Assembly (NCBI RefSeq): GCF_000757885.1
Contig: NZ_JQCR01000002.1
Location: forward strand, 1,798,001-1,862,000
Source: Paenibacillus wynnii
Lineage (GTDB): Bacteria > Bacillota > Bacilli > Paenibacillales > Paenibacillaceae
Direction of reading: 5' to 3'
DNA length: 64,000 nt
In this document: positions 33,361-41,923 of the stretch, piece by piece
Layout: every line of letters begins with the position of its first letter
How positions within the stretch are numbered: the first letter of the stretch is position 1
Translations under genes and position numbers: made by a program
The notes under the pieces: generated by a model
What the model saw: only the letters and a program-made list of their open reading frames with translations
Databases searched by the model: none
What the model was told of the DNA's origin: nothing

Positions 33361-34010
33361 ATGGCCTTCTCCAATTTGCTTTCGGAAAAGGGATTCCTGT
33401 ATGCTTCTGCAGGATCGGGAATGAGTGATTACGGCACCCAAAAGCATCCTGTGCAGTTAAATGGTTTAGCTTATCTGCCCATCGCAGATGGCCCTACTGC
33501 TCCGGAAATACGAGCCTATGAAATACGTTATGAATCGACCGATTTAGCCAAAAAGCCCTACTTCTTCGGATGGACATTAGGAGAATTCCTTCTGGCAGCC
33601 TCCCGTATGCAAGATACAGCAGGCTGGCAAAAGGATTGGAATAATGTCAGGTCCTCGAATTATACAGATGAGAATTGGGTGCAAATCTATGAGACCAGCG
33701 ATGCTACTGTCCAATCCTTCTATGTAACCACTCATGGACTGTTTACCCAAAGTCTGTATAGTAACATCATCAGTGATTATTGGGGCAAGCTGGTTATTGC
33801 GCCCTGTAATGTGTATGGAGACAGCAAAGTGAGCTTCGGTAATGTGCATAGCCTATTAGGGTTAAAGCGAGCGGTGAGATAACGGGTCTAGTCGCATCGG
33901 TAACCATCGAAGCCTGGAAGGATTGTGAACTGGAGGTCCATGGACATCATCTAAAGCTTCATAAAGGAGAACAAAAGGCGCTGGTACTCCATCTGACGCG
34001 CAATGAATGA
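33361..34010 (+). pseudogene. C-terminal remnant of a large glycoside-hydrolase-like protein
   Basis: The first 173 codons read like the end of a carbohydrate-active enzyme (LLSEKGFLYASAGSGMSDYG, FYVTTHGLFTQSLYSNIISD, DYWGKLVIAPCNVYGDSKVS). A one-base loss near 33865 (GGGTTAAA) shifts the frame: LLGLKRAVR-stop. In the next frame the protein resumes SGEITGLVASVTIEAWKDCE and ends at 34010. The N-terminal bulk is absent. I cannot name the GH family with confidence. A shorter, more decayed copy lies at 28540-28687. Confidence 0.7.
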
Positions 34011-34306
34011 AAGTTGAAATCAGAGTCACTCAGCCAACTGCGCGTCTGATCCAACGGTTAGAACCATGCACGAAAATCGGTACATGCTTGCAGCATTGAA
34101 GAATGACTTGAACCCCCAGTTCACTAGAACTGGGGGTTCTCTTGTTTATGTGGCAATAAAGCTTACCGGGAAAGGTAGGACATTGGCTGTGAATTCTGAG
34201 TTGCTGTCCATAATGCACGTGACCTGTCGTGTTTGGCTTTAATCATTACCGCTAATAGGTTTGATTACTGCTAAATTGTAAACACACCTTATATCTATTT
34301 TCGTTC
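34011..34306. other. Gene-free stretch with terminator and repeat
   Basis: No gene seen. It holds the 34101-34173 segment shared with 28615-28687 and its terminator dyad. Confidence 0.5.
34101..34173 (+). repeat. Repeat shared with 28615-28687, including terminator
   Basis: GAATGACTTGAACCCCCAGT... through TTGTTTATGTGGCAATAA to TTACCGGGAAA is nearly identical to the earlier copy. The stem AACCCCCAGTTC-acta-GAACTGGGGGTT (34111-34138) with CTCTTGTTT after it would end the glycoside-hydrolase-like transcript. Confidence 0.8.
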
Positions 34307-35215
34307 TTATGGTGTGATATCATTTTGACTTAAAAACTTCAATAAATCGTTATTAAGCTGCACAATTTCGTTGTGTGCATTATTCGCATATTCCGGCAAC
34401 AGCATATCCTTCACTATTTTAGTCCGCAGCCACATCATAAAGACGAAATCCAAAATCAAATCTGGACATTTAAGTACAATTTTAAATACAGATGGATTAA
34501 TGGCAACGCCGGCTTTTTGTATTGCCCTTAAATACATTTTTAAAGTGAAGGTTATTCGGTGTGCCGTTTTTCTGGTTCTAGCTGTTTTTTCGTCAATGAT
34601 CTTATTTTCAAAATGTAAAGCGCCAACCAATGCAATGTCCGATATTGAATGTGTTATTAGATACGCCTTCATATCCTTATTAATGGCGTAGGGAAGCTTT
34701 GCTGTTTTAAATAATTGCGCGAGGTTTTCTACACGTTCTGTCACTAAGCCGCTGATTTCTCCAAACATAGCAGCCATTAGAGCCTTGGGTGGAAATCGGG
34801 CATACAAAATTCCCTCTTTAATCTGTCCGCCGGCACCGGGAAAAGCTGGTAAAAGTCTATCTCCAATAATATTCAGCCACGAAGAAAATCCAATTGAATT
34901 ATTAGTCATTGTAACAATATTTTTGCTTTGATTGTCTTTTAGTGCTAACAACGCTGGTTCGGATTGATCGTAACGAACGGTGACGAAAATAAAATCATAC
35001 ACATCATCATTTCCAAGCGTATCAATGACCTTTACTTTTAAAGATTTGACCACACCTTTTTCATTATATTGCAGGCCATTTTCTTTCAATGTTTTAAATT
35101 TATTAGAACGCGCAAACATAGTAACGTCGATCCCTGCTTCAATGAATTTGATTGCGTATGCGCTCCCTATAACACCTGCACCAAAAATTAAAATTCTATT
35201 ATGTTTTACTGACAT
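34307..35215 (-). CDS. Ketopantoate reductase-family oxidoreductase
   Basis: A 302-residue protein with an N-terminal Rossmann fold (ILIFGAGVIGSAYAIKFIEA) followed by VTMFARSNKFKTLKENGLQY, the ApbA/PanE pattern for NADPH binding, and a helical C-terminal domain. The conserved Lys/Asn/Glu set of true PanE is hard to align by eye (MTNNSIGFSSW present), so a side-branch function rather than pantothenate synthesis is likely. Divergent from a TetR gene, which probably controls it. Confidence 0.83.
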   Translation of the reverse strand: MSVKHNRILIFGAGVIGSAYAIKFIEAGIDVTMFARSNKFKTLKENGLQYNEKGVVKSLKVKVIDTLGNDDVYDFIFVTVRYDQSEPALLALKDNQSKNIVTMTNNSIGFSSWLNIIGDRLLPAFPGAGGQIKEGILYARFPPKALMAAMFGEISGLVTERVENLAQLFKTAKLPYAINKDMKAYLITHSISDIALVGALHFENKIIDEKTARTRKTAHRITFTLKMYLRAIQKAGVAINPSVFKIVLKCPDLILDFVFMMWLRTKIVKDMLLPEYANNAHNEIVQLNNDLLKFLSQNDITP

Positions 35216-35367
35216 ATAAATCGCCCCTTTTTTGACATATGTCGATTTATCAACTAACGTCTTGTATAATTATAATCAGAACTCTTAGTTTCCCTCAATG
35301 TGTAAACCGTTTGGATTTGTTGATTATTTAACATAATCATCCTATGTGTCTATTAAAGGAGCAAACA

Positions 35368-35916
35368 ATGGATAGACGAATACAAAAAACCAGAAACGCT
35401 ATTAACGAAGCATTTATAGGACTAATGGCAGAAAAGAATTTTGAACAAATAACGATAAATGAAATTGCAGACAGGGCTGATGTACACCGCGGTACTGTTT
35501 ATTTGCATTATGTGGACAAGCATGATCTTCTAGAAAAATGTATTGAGATGCATTTAAATCAATTATTTCAGAATCAGTGTCCTCCTGGTGGAGACACCGA
35601 ACATTTTTCTTCAAAAGATTCTATGCTCCATATGTTCGAGTATTTAGAGCAGCATGCTTTTTTCTATTCCACCATACTAACCAATAAAGGTATCCCTGCT
35701 TTTAGAAAGCGACTACTAGATATGGCTAAGAATAGCCTGAGTGAACAAATTAATAAGAGCGGCAGCAATCAAAATATTCAAAATGAGGTACTTATACAAT
35801 TTTTAGCATCAGCAGGGGTTGGTGTAATAGAATGGTGGATTACGAACTCTATGCCTTATCCCGCGAAGGATATGGTAGAAGAATTCTGGCAACTTCTAGA
35901 GCGCTTTCAGCTATGA
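35368..35916 (+). CDS. TetR/AcrR-family transcriptional regulator
   Basis: A 182-residue regulator: HTH region TRNAINEAFIGLMAEKNFEQ followed by ITINEIADRADVHRGTVYLHYVDK, then a helical ligand domain of the TetR C-terminal family 8 look (FYSTILTNKGIPAFRKRL). The ATG at 35368 has AAAGGAG 8 nt upstream; the frame from 35344 is not used. Divergent to the ketopantoate reductase-like gene, whose promoter it likely represses. Confidence 0.88.
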   Translation: MDRRIQKTRNAINEAFIGLMAEKNFEQITINEIADRADVHRGTVYLHYVDKHDLLEKCIEMHLNQLFQNQCPPGGDTEHFSSKDSMLHMFEYLEQHAFFYSTILTNKGIPAFRKRLLDMAKNSLSEQINKSGSNQNIQNEVLIQFLASAGVGVIEWWITNSMPYPAKDMVEEFWQLLERFQL

Positions 35917-35992
35917 ATAACCTCATTGTGCCACCCCTCCACATAGTGAAATGAAAATGTTTCAATTAAGATGTAATATCTAAATGAACAAC

Positions 35993-36030
35993 AAAAAAGC
36001 GCTGAGGGTTTTCTCTCATCGCTTCTTTTT
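35993..36030. terminator. Bidirectional terminator between tetR and VOC gene
   Basis: AAAAAAGCGCTGAGGG-tttt-CTCTCATCGCTTCTTTTT lies between convergent genes and has A and T tracts on both sides of an imperfect stem. Confidence 0.75.
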
Positions 36031-36077
36031 AATTACTATAACCACGCTTTCTCTGGCAGAGGGTAAAGTTCAAGCAC

Positions 36078-36995
36078 TCACTCGCCCTTATAAGCCTTAT
36101 GCAATGCGGCAAGGTCGAATTTCTTCATCTGCGAAAAATCCTTCGTAACACGTGCAATTTGCTCCGGTGTTCCCTTCTCCAGCATCTCGTCCATCTCGGT
36201 CGGAACAATCTGCCACGACACACCAAACTTATCGGTCAGCCAGCCGCATTGTTCAGCCTCGGGAACTGCAGAAAGCTTCTCCCAGTAGTGATCAATCTCC
36301 TCTTGCGAATCGCATTTCACCATAAAGGAGATGGCTTCGTTGAAATTGAATTTATGATCGTGCGCGCTGTCCATTACGGTGAACCACTGCTTCTCCAGCA
36401 TGAAGTCAGAGAACATAATGGTTCCTTCCTGGTCAGGCTCCGAGCCTTTAGGATAACGGGCAATCATTCCCTGCTGCGAGTTGCCAAATACCGATAAATA
36501 GTGAGTCATGGCCTCTTCCGCCTTACCACACTTATCACCGACAAACAGTAACGACGGTATAATAGCCGGCCGCTCCTCACCTTCTGGATTTGTAAGGATC
36601 AGCTGCCAGGACACGCCATATTTATCCTGAATCCAGCCGTACCGCTCACTGAATGGATACTTGTCTAGCGGCATTAAAGCTTGTCCACCTTCTGATAATT
36701 TGTTCCAGACCTCATCTATTTTCTGTGCTGCATCTTTGTCGCGTGACGGATCAAAATTAACGAAGAAAGACACTGACGGATTTAACTTAAAATACGGCCC
36801 TGCACTGATGGCCATAAACTTCTGTCCCCATATTTCAAATGAAACTTGATCACAGTCACCTGACGGGGTGTCATGAATTGTCGTAACACTCGTAACCTTG
36901 GATTCGGGGAAAACAGAAGCGTAAAAATTAGCTGCTTCTACCGCTTCTTTGTCATACCATATATGCGGCACGATTGTCTGATTCGCGTTTGTCAC
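36078..36995 (-). CDS. Two-domain VOC (PhnB/glyoxalase-like) protein
   Basis: A 305-residue protein made of two PhnB-type vicinal-oxygen-chelate halves: [20 protein letters not shown] with [20 protein letters not shown], and [20 protein letters not shown] with [20 protein letters not shown]. Each half ends with GWxxDKxGVSWQ ([26 protein letters not shown]). The family (often annotated 3-demethylubiquinone methyltransferase-like) has no settled reaction. A second VOC gene lies 79 nt upstream on the same strand. Confidence 0.88.
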   Translation of the reverse strand: MTNANQTIVPHIWYDKEAVEAANFYASVFPESKVTSVTTIHDTPSGDCDQVSFEIWGQKFMAISAGPYFKLNPSVSFFVNFDPSRDKDAAQKIDEVWNKLSEGGQALMPLDKYPFSERYGWIQDKYGVSWQLILTNPEGEERPAIIPSLLFVGDKCGKAEEAMTHYLSVFGNSQQGMIARYPKGSEPDQEGTIMFSDFMLEKQWFTVMDSAHDHKFNFNEAISFMVKCDSQEEIDHYWEKLSAVPEAEQCGWLTDKFGVSWQIVPTEMDEMLEKGTPEQIARVTKDFSQMKKFDLAALHKAYKGE

Positions 36996-37074
36996 AAGTC
37001 ATTCCTCCTCAGCTTCCCTGTCCATCCGGAAACAGTAGGCTGTATTGTGGGGCAGAGTGAAAACTGCATTTAGG

Positions 37075-37515
37075 TTATCCCTGCGGCGGTTCCCCTGGGA
37101 CATTCACTTGAAAAGTAACGCCGAACCTGTCCTTAACAATCCCATACAAAGGGCTCCAATCCGTCTTCTGCAATGGCATGACCACTTGACCACCGTCTTC
37201 TAGTGCGGCGAAAATCTCCCGTGCAATTGCCTCTTCTGTAGGATGGATGGCAATCTGAACCGTATCACCGTCCGCCTGATGCGACGTACCCGGAAAAGTA
37301 TCGGAGAACATGAGATCTGCATTACCAACCTTCAAATGCGCATGCATCACAAGAGTTTTCATCTCATCGGTCAGTGGATGATTCGGATCTTCCGGCAAAT
37401 CCCCGAACGTCATGATCCCGACCACGCTCCCGCGCAGCGCTTTTTCATAAAAATCCAGAGCTTCCCTCGTGTTTCCATTAAATACAAAATACGGGTTCAA
37501 ACGGATTGACATCAT
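37075..37515 (-). CDS. VOC-family PhnB-like protein
   Basis: A 146-residue single-domain VOC protein: RLNPYFVFNGNTREALDFYE, a metal-site candidate in MHAHLKVGNADLMFSD, and a C-terminal YGIVKDRFGVTFQVN. Of two possible starts after AAAGGGG the ATG at 37515 is best spaced. Likely in one transcript with the two-domain VOC gene downstream. Probably a small-molecule binding or metal-dependent enzyme; substrate unknown. Confidence 0.87.
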   Translation of the reverse strand: MMSIRLNPYFVFNGNTREALDFYEKALRGSVVGIMTFGDLPEDPNHPLTDEMKTLVMHAHLKVGNADLMFSDTFPGTSHQADGDTVQIAIHPTEEAIAREIFAALEDGGQVVMPLQKTDWSPLYGIVKDRFGVTFQVNVPGEPPQG

Positions 37516-37730
37516 TTTCATCCCCTTTAGAACAAGTTGGACAATCAACTTTATTATACACAAAAATTGAAGGAAATAAACGCTTTTTTACGAACATATG
37601 AGCCCCTATATCAACCTGGCTCGGTCATCTCCAGCACCTCCTATTGAGATGTATGATGGATTGTTTGTCGAGTGGATCGTCTTTATCCGTATATGGGTTC
37701 ATCAATATGATTTCGGTCAATAACTTCAGA

Positions 37731-37787
37731 AATGAAAAAAGACACCGGTTAAGGTGTCTTTTAGTTTACTCCATATGGAGCCGAGGC
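37731..37787. repeat. Copy of the ssrA 3' end and terminator (copy 3)
   Basis: AATGAAAAAAGACACC-ggtt-AAGGTGTCTT...CTCCATATGGAGCCGAGG repeats the real ssrA terminator plus acceptor 3' strand (40325-40380). It matches further into the acceptor/T-stem junction (CCGAGG) than the other copies, then diverges. It is followed by the GTGG...CCAC hairpin repeat. Confidence 0.82.
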
Positions 37788-37847
37788 GTGGACATGCAGA
37801 GCCACAATTCGGCGGGGGTTGCTGCTGGAAATGTACGCAATAGCCGT

Positions 37848-38013
37848 TTAGCAAACGTTGATTTTCAGTTGTATTTCTCCAGTGTCAATCTCCATGCCAT
37901 AATCCATGTTTCCGATTTCTACTTGAAATTCCTCAAGCGTCGCATCACCAACTATAATGGAATCCAGGTACTTAGTGTACACATACTCCATACCACCAAC
38001 ACCCCGTTCATCT
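37848..38013 (-). pseudogene. Fragment of a retropepsin-like aspartyl protease
   Basis: The frame reads ERGVGGMEYVYTKYLDSIIV, then GDATLEEFQVEIGNMDYGMEID, the middle of bacterial retropepsin-like proteins. The flap region before it and the ILGMDFL segment expected after MEID are missing; the frame goes directly to TGEIQLKI and a stop. So there is a 5' loss and an internal deletion. Nothing else is supported between 37516 and 38315 except the ssrA-end copy. Confidence 0.55.
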
Positions 38014-38315
38014 AGGCCTCACGATCTTTGGAGCTCTTTTATATAGCGGTATCCTTCCAGAAATCCTATCACAAAAGTTTCCTCTTCTTCGAGATCCGGT
38101 TATGTGCTGATATGTGTTCGAGAATGTTATTTTCCAACAGATATTAAATGAACTTATGCCAAAATGGATTGTGATGAAGAAAATGAATACCTTTCAGTTC
38201 AACCCACAGTTGGAAAATCAACCTCCATACTCATCTTGGTATAACTGGTATTTTTATTTCATGCTCATATAATTAAAGTAACGACGGTCGTAATACAATT
38301 TCAGGAGATGTAACT

Positions 38316-40106
38316 ATGTTGAGCAATGAAAAAGTAGGAACCAGGATTTCCACTCTCCGTAAAGAAAAACAATTATCGCAGGAACAATTGGCAGAACAAT
38401 TAAATGTTAGTGCACAAGCAGTTTCCAAGTGGGAGACAGGTAAATCTTTGCCCGAAACAGCTACTCTTCCTTTGCTTTCTGCTGTACTGGGTCATTCGAT
38501 TGACAGCATCTTGATACCTCAGCGATTGGTTGTTCTAAATGCAGTATACACAGATGGTCATGAAAGTCATGATGTTACTCATTTTGTTAACCAGTTCGTT
38601 GCCGGGAATCATCTGACATTAACTGTAAATGATCAGACTTTCCCTAATCGTATCAATAGTAAGCGAATAAAGCTGCTACTGATCAAATATCAGATACCTT
38701 CGGGGACTTATATGACTTTTGTTTTGCAGGATCGCCTATTAATGCTTGATCTTACTATTGAGGGCTACATGGCACAGCCAAAAGAACTGGAATTTGTCTA
38801 TGCTTCATACGGCAATGAACAGACGAATCGAAATGTTTTAGGCAAAATGAGACATTATCAATATTTTAAGTGGGAGCAGTTCACCGCCAATCACGAACTG
38901 TTCCCAAGCCTTATCGACAACCACGGAGACGATTACCTTTTGCTGGTTTATGTAAATGCCACAGGTATACATGCAATGAGCTGCCCGGAAGGAGACAGAA
39001 TTCATTATACCCCCGACCGAACCCATTTTTTTAGAAGCAATGCCTTGAATGATCACTATATTGTCAAGAACATAGGACGTCTGGGTTTTGGTCAAGGAAT
39101 GGATTGTTCCTGGGCAGGTGCTCTTTATCTTTCACTAAAAACCATGGGACATGAGACAACCTATGAAACGGTGATGGGTGTTTCCGGAGCGTGCTGGAGA
39201 ATCGCTTTTACCCCTGTTTGGGATTATAGCTCTGCTGATGCACTTGTAGCTTATGACTATGCCAGCCTGGCATTCAAAGCATACGGACTTCAGGCTAGCT
39301 GGGCAGACCGCATTACACCAGAGCAACGTAAATTAGAGATGAAGATGGTTATGGCCAGCATAAAAAAACATCAATTGCCAATAGCTATCAACCTTCGAGT
39401 TGCTCCCGAGTGGGGAGTGATTACGGGCTATTTGGATGGCGGAAATACTTTGCTATGCCGAAGCTATTTTGACGAAGAAACCTTTGAAGAGCTTAAAGAC
39501 AACCCTGAATTCCAGGAGCACATGAAAATGAGCAAGGGGTATCTGAATGTGGATCAATGGCCCTACCTCCTCATTCGTTTTGACGGCGAACCGGTTAAGC
39601 CATCCGCTCTGGATAGTCTTTATGCTTCGCTTCAAACCAAAGTGGACTCCATGAACGCCCAAGAACATAGTGAATATAAACTGGGATATCATGCCTTGCA
39701 AGAATGGCAAGAAGGATTGCTGGACGATCAGTGGTATCAACATGCGGACGATCAGGATTTTTCCCGGAGGCTCGGCGTCAATCACTTCTGCATAATGGCT
39801 CTGACCGATGCTAGAAGAAGTGCGGTAGTTTACTTAATCGATTCCTGCTTATCCATGGGAACATCCGCCACCACCGAATATTTAAGCCAAATGACAGCTG
39901 TCTACGAAGAAATGTATTCTCAACTTCAAAACTTCCAAAACAGTCTGACCGCCCCAAATTCTGTGGCAACCTTTAGTTCCCCCAAACAAGCTTGGACAAA
40001 GGAACAACGACAGCTGCAGGCCGATTTATTGCAATCTATCATTTCCCTGGAGCATCGTGGAGATGAGTTAGCCAAGAGAATCTTGGAAGTTAGAGAAAAT
40101 CAATAA
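38316..40106 (+). CDS. XRE-type HTH protein with BtrH/C39-like domain
   Basis: A 596-residue fusion. Residues 1-65 are a Cro/CI-type HTH (LRKEKQLSQEQLAEQLNVSA, then VSKWETGKSLP). A beta-rich middle follows, and from about 255 a region GMDCSWAGALYLSLKTMGHE with a possible nucleophile Cys resembles the N-terminal domain of BtrH, a papain/C39-like acyltransferase fold. The C-terminal 150 residues are helical. CAGGAGATG precedes the ATG. It ends in a strong terminator just beyond ssrA. A regulator that binds or processes an acyl or peptide ligand is possible; not shown. Confidence 0.75.
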   Translation: MLSNEKVGTRISTLRKEKQLSQEQLAEQLNVSAQAVSKWETGKSLPETATLPLLSAVLGHSIDSILIPQRLVVLNAVYTDGHESHDVTHFVNQFVAGNHLTLTVNDQTFPNRINSKRIKLLLIKYQIPSGTYMTFVLQDRLLMLDLTIEGYMAQPKELEFVYASYGNEQTNRNVLGKMRHYQYFKWEQFTANHELFPSLIDNHGDDYLLLVYVNATGIHAMSCPEGDRIHYTPDRTHFFRSNALNDHYIVKNIGRLGFGQGMDCSWAGALYLSLKTMGHETTYETVMGVSGACWRIAFTPVWDYSSADALVAYDYASLAFKAYGLQASWADRITPEQRKLEMKMVMASIKKHQLPIAINLRVAPEWGVITGYLDGGNTLLCRSYFDEETFEELKDNPEFQEHMKMSKGYLNVDQWPYLLIRFDGEPVKPSALDSLYASLQTKVDSMNAQEHSEYKLGYHALQEWQEGLLDDQWYQHADDQDFSRRLGVNHFCIMALTDARRSAVVYLIDSCLSMGTSATTEYLSQMTAVYEEMYSQLQNFQNSLTAPNSVATFSSPKQAWTKEQRQLQADLLQSIISLEHRGDELAKRILEVRENQ

Positions 40107-40117
40107 GAGATCTAGGG

Positions 40118-40145
40118 AGGAGCTGTCATCTCAGCTCCTTTTTTT
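40118..40145 (+). terminator. Terminator of the XRE fusion gene
   Basis: AGGAGCTG-tcatct-CAGCTCCTTTTTTT, a perfect 8-bp stem with a T-run, 12 bases after the stop. Confidence 0.9.
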
Positions 40146-40328
40146 GTCAATATAGGTACTCCAACCTTGGTGGATAGCATTCCCCAGGTGATCACAGGTT
40201 GCTTCGCGGCGCCCCTGTCTTCACATAGCCTCAGTGAAACTCACTGTATCATTAACAGCAAGCCTCAAAAACCGTGTCATAACAGGCTTATTTACCACTA
40301 CGTATAGCCCAAAACAGCCGCTAAAATG

Positions 40329-40353
40329 AAAAAAGACACCATTTAAGGTGTCT
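40329..40353 (-). terminator. ssrA terminator
   Basis: On the minus strand GAAGACACC-ttaaat-GGTGTCTTTTTT directly follows the tmRNA gene. The same module recurs at 37.7, 16.4 and 16.1 kb. Confidence 0.9.
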
Positions 40354-40369
40354 TCACTGATACTCCATA

Positions 40370-40731
40370 TGGAGCCGAGGGGAGTCGAACCCCTGTCCGA
40401 AGATAACGGCACATAAGCTTCTACGAGTGTAGTCACAGTTTTGATGTCACCCGAGTATCGCCCCGTAACCGGCTATACGTTGGGTCAGCCTGATTATCTT
40501 CTTCAGCTCACCCCAGGCGGAGATGAGACAGCGTATTCCACTATTAGTTAGCCCCTAGCCCTGTCACATGGACGATGCAGAGTAGAAGCACGCACACAGT
40601 TTCTTAGGCTGCGAAAGCGTAGTTTGTTTGTGTTTTGCCGTTTAATAGGCTTTAGCGTTGATGAAGCGGACGCGTCCCCACTACTCGCTACTCATGCTCG
40701 AACTACCCCCGTCGAATCCAAGAACGGCCCC
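40370..40731 (-). ncRNA. ssrA: tmRNA (transfer-messenger RNA)
   Basis: The 5' end GGGGCCG (from 40731) pairs with the 3' end CGGCTCC, giving a 7-bp acceptor stem with the usual G-U at position 3; CCA is not encoded. The T-arm (CAGGGG-TTCGACT-CCCCTCG) precedes the 3' end, and GATTCGACGGGGGTAG near the 5' end is the tmRNA hallmark. The tag frame (about 40639-40604) ends GKTQTNYAFAA-stop, a normal proteolysis tag. It rescues ribosomes with SmpB, whose gene is 200 bases upstream on the same strand. Confidence 0.96.
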
Positions 40732-40845
40732 TCATTAAAAGGGCTTCTTCGGATCAAGCGGACCTCAAGCACATAAAGATCCAATCCACAGCTACTTCAT
40801 CAGAAGAGGCTGTTCAGAAGTTAAGCATTAAGCTTTTACTTAAAC

Positions 40846-40851
40846 ATTATA
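40846..40851 (-). promoter_or_regulatory. Extended -10 promoter for ssrA
   Basis: TGATATAAT (TG-n-TATAAT) lies about 115 bases before the mature tmRNA 5' end, leaving a leader that would be removed by RNase P. The -35 region is weak (TGTTAA). Confidence 0.55.
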
Positions 40852-40930
40852 TCACATTTATCAATACTTTAACACGAGGGTTAAAGGAATTGAAGGTTGA
40901 TTCTGGAACCTTGCGATTTGGTGATCCAGT

Positions 40931-41410
40931 TTATCTGGCGATCTTTTGCTTATCACGCAGTACACGTTGAATATCGCGCTGTGCATCTCTTTTTGCAGCT
41001 GTATCCCGTTTGTCGTACTCTTTCTTACCTTTACCCAGACCGATTAGTAACTTTGCATATCCGTTTCGCACATAAATTTTCAGTGGCACGATAGTGAAAC
41101 CCTCACGCTTGGAGTGTCCAAGCAGCTTGAGAATCTGCACCTTATGCATCAGTAGCTTGCGCGTACGCGTGGGGTCATCCGGGTTCGCTCGATTGCCCTG
41201 TTCAAAAGGACTGATGTGCATATTGTGAATGTGAATCTCGCCGTTCCGAATGGTGGCAAAGGCATCCCCAATGTTAGCACGCCCATTTCGCAGCGACTTA
41301 ATTTCCGTTCCCGTCAGTACCAGGCCAGCCTCATAAGTGTCCTCGATAAAATAATCATGGGAAGCTTTTTTGTTCTGAGCGAGCACTTTCCCATCTGCTT
41401 TTTTGCCCAT
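40931..41410 (-). CDS. smpB: SsrA-binding protein
   Basis: A 159-residue RNA-binding beta-barrel protein. [20 protein letters not shown] is the standard start; [20 protein letters not shown] and [16 protein letters not shown] are family signatures; the basic C-terminal tail ([20 protein letters not shown]) enters the mRNA channel. The ATG at 41410 has AAGGAGTGA 5-6 nt upstream; a longer frame from 41500 lacks a ribosome site. Works with the tmRNA encoded next to it in trans-translation. Confidence 0.97.
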   Translation of the reverse strand: MGKKADGKVLAQNKKASHDYFIEDTYEAGLVLTGTEIKSLRNGRANIGDAFATIRNGEIHIHNMHISPFEQGNRANPDDPTRTRKLLMHKVQILKLLGHSKREGFTIVPLKIYVRNGYAKLLIGLGKGKKEYDKRDTAAKRDAQRDIQRVLRDKQKIAR

Positions 41411-41584
41411 GAGAATCACTCCTTGAATCAAATTCAGAGCTCTAATTGATAAAAATCCAACCTTTAGGGTTATTAGAACATCAGATCTATATTGTAACAA
41501 ATGAATTCGAAGTAACGCAAGGACGTCAGCCGTTGAACTCCCCTGTCCTCTTAGGTTTCCTAACCCTTTTTGCTCGCTTCCGCT

Positions 41585-41776
41585 ACTTTAAATGCACTCC
41601 ATACAACTATTTCCGCATTTGCCTGCCTCAAATACCAGTTAGTTGCACTTCTTACATCTATTTTTGATGGTGGAGGCTCTTTTAGAGGGTGTTGGTAGAT
41701 TTTAGTTGTATAAAGTGCATCTAAACCGCTAATTTGTTAAAAAGAGAGTCGTTTAGTTGTACAAAGTACAATTAAA
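41585..41776. repeat. Cluster of four 25-nt repeats
   Basis: The consensus WTAGTTGTANNNAGTGCANYTAAA occurs on the plus strand at 41700-41725 and 41752-41776, and in the opposite orientation at 41585-41609 and 41638-41660. The copies are imperfect and arranged as two facing pairs, allowing long hairpins. Nothing else is visible between smpB and rnr except the rnr terminator. Confidence 0.65.
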
Positions 41777-41864
41777 TCGGAGTCGGGACTTCCGTAGTGG
41801 CACAATGGGGAGCGATATGAGTGGTGTGGGCGGTTGGAATGGGAGTGAGCCCTTCAGTAATATT

Positions 41865-41905
41865 GAAAAGAGCACTGTTCCCCTTGAGAAGGGAAACAGC
41901 GCTCT
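41865..41905 (-). terminator. rnr terminator
   Basis: On the minus strand AGAGCGCTGTTTCCC-ttctcaa-GGGGAACAGTGCTCTTTTC, 20 bases after the rnr stop. Confidence 0.88.
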
Positions 41906-41923
41906 ATATTTAGAAGCTCTACG

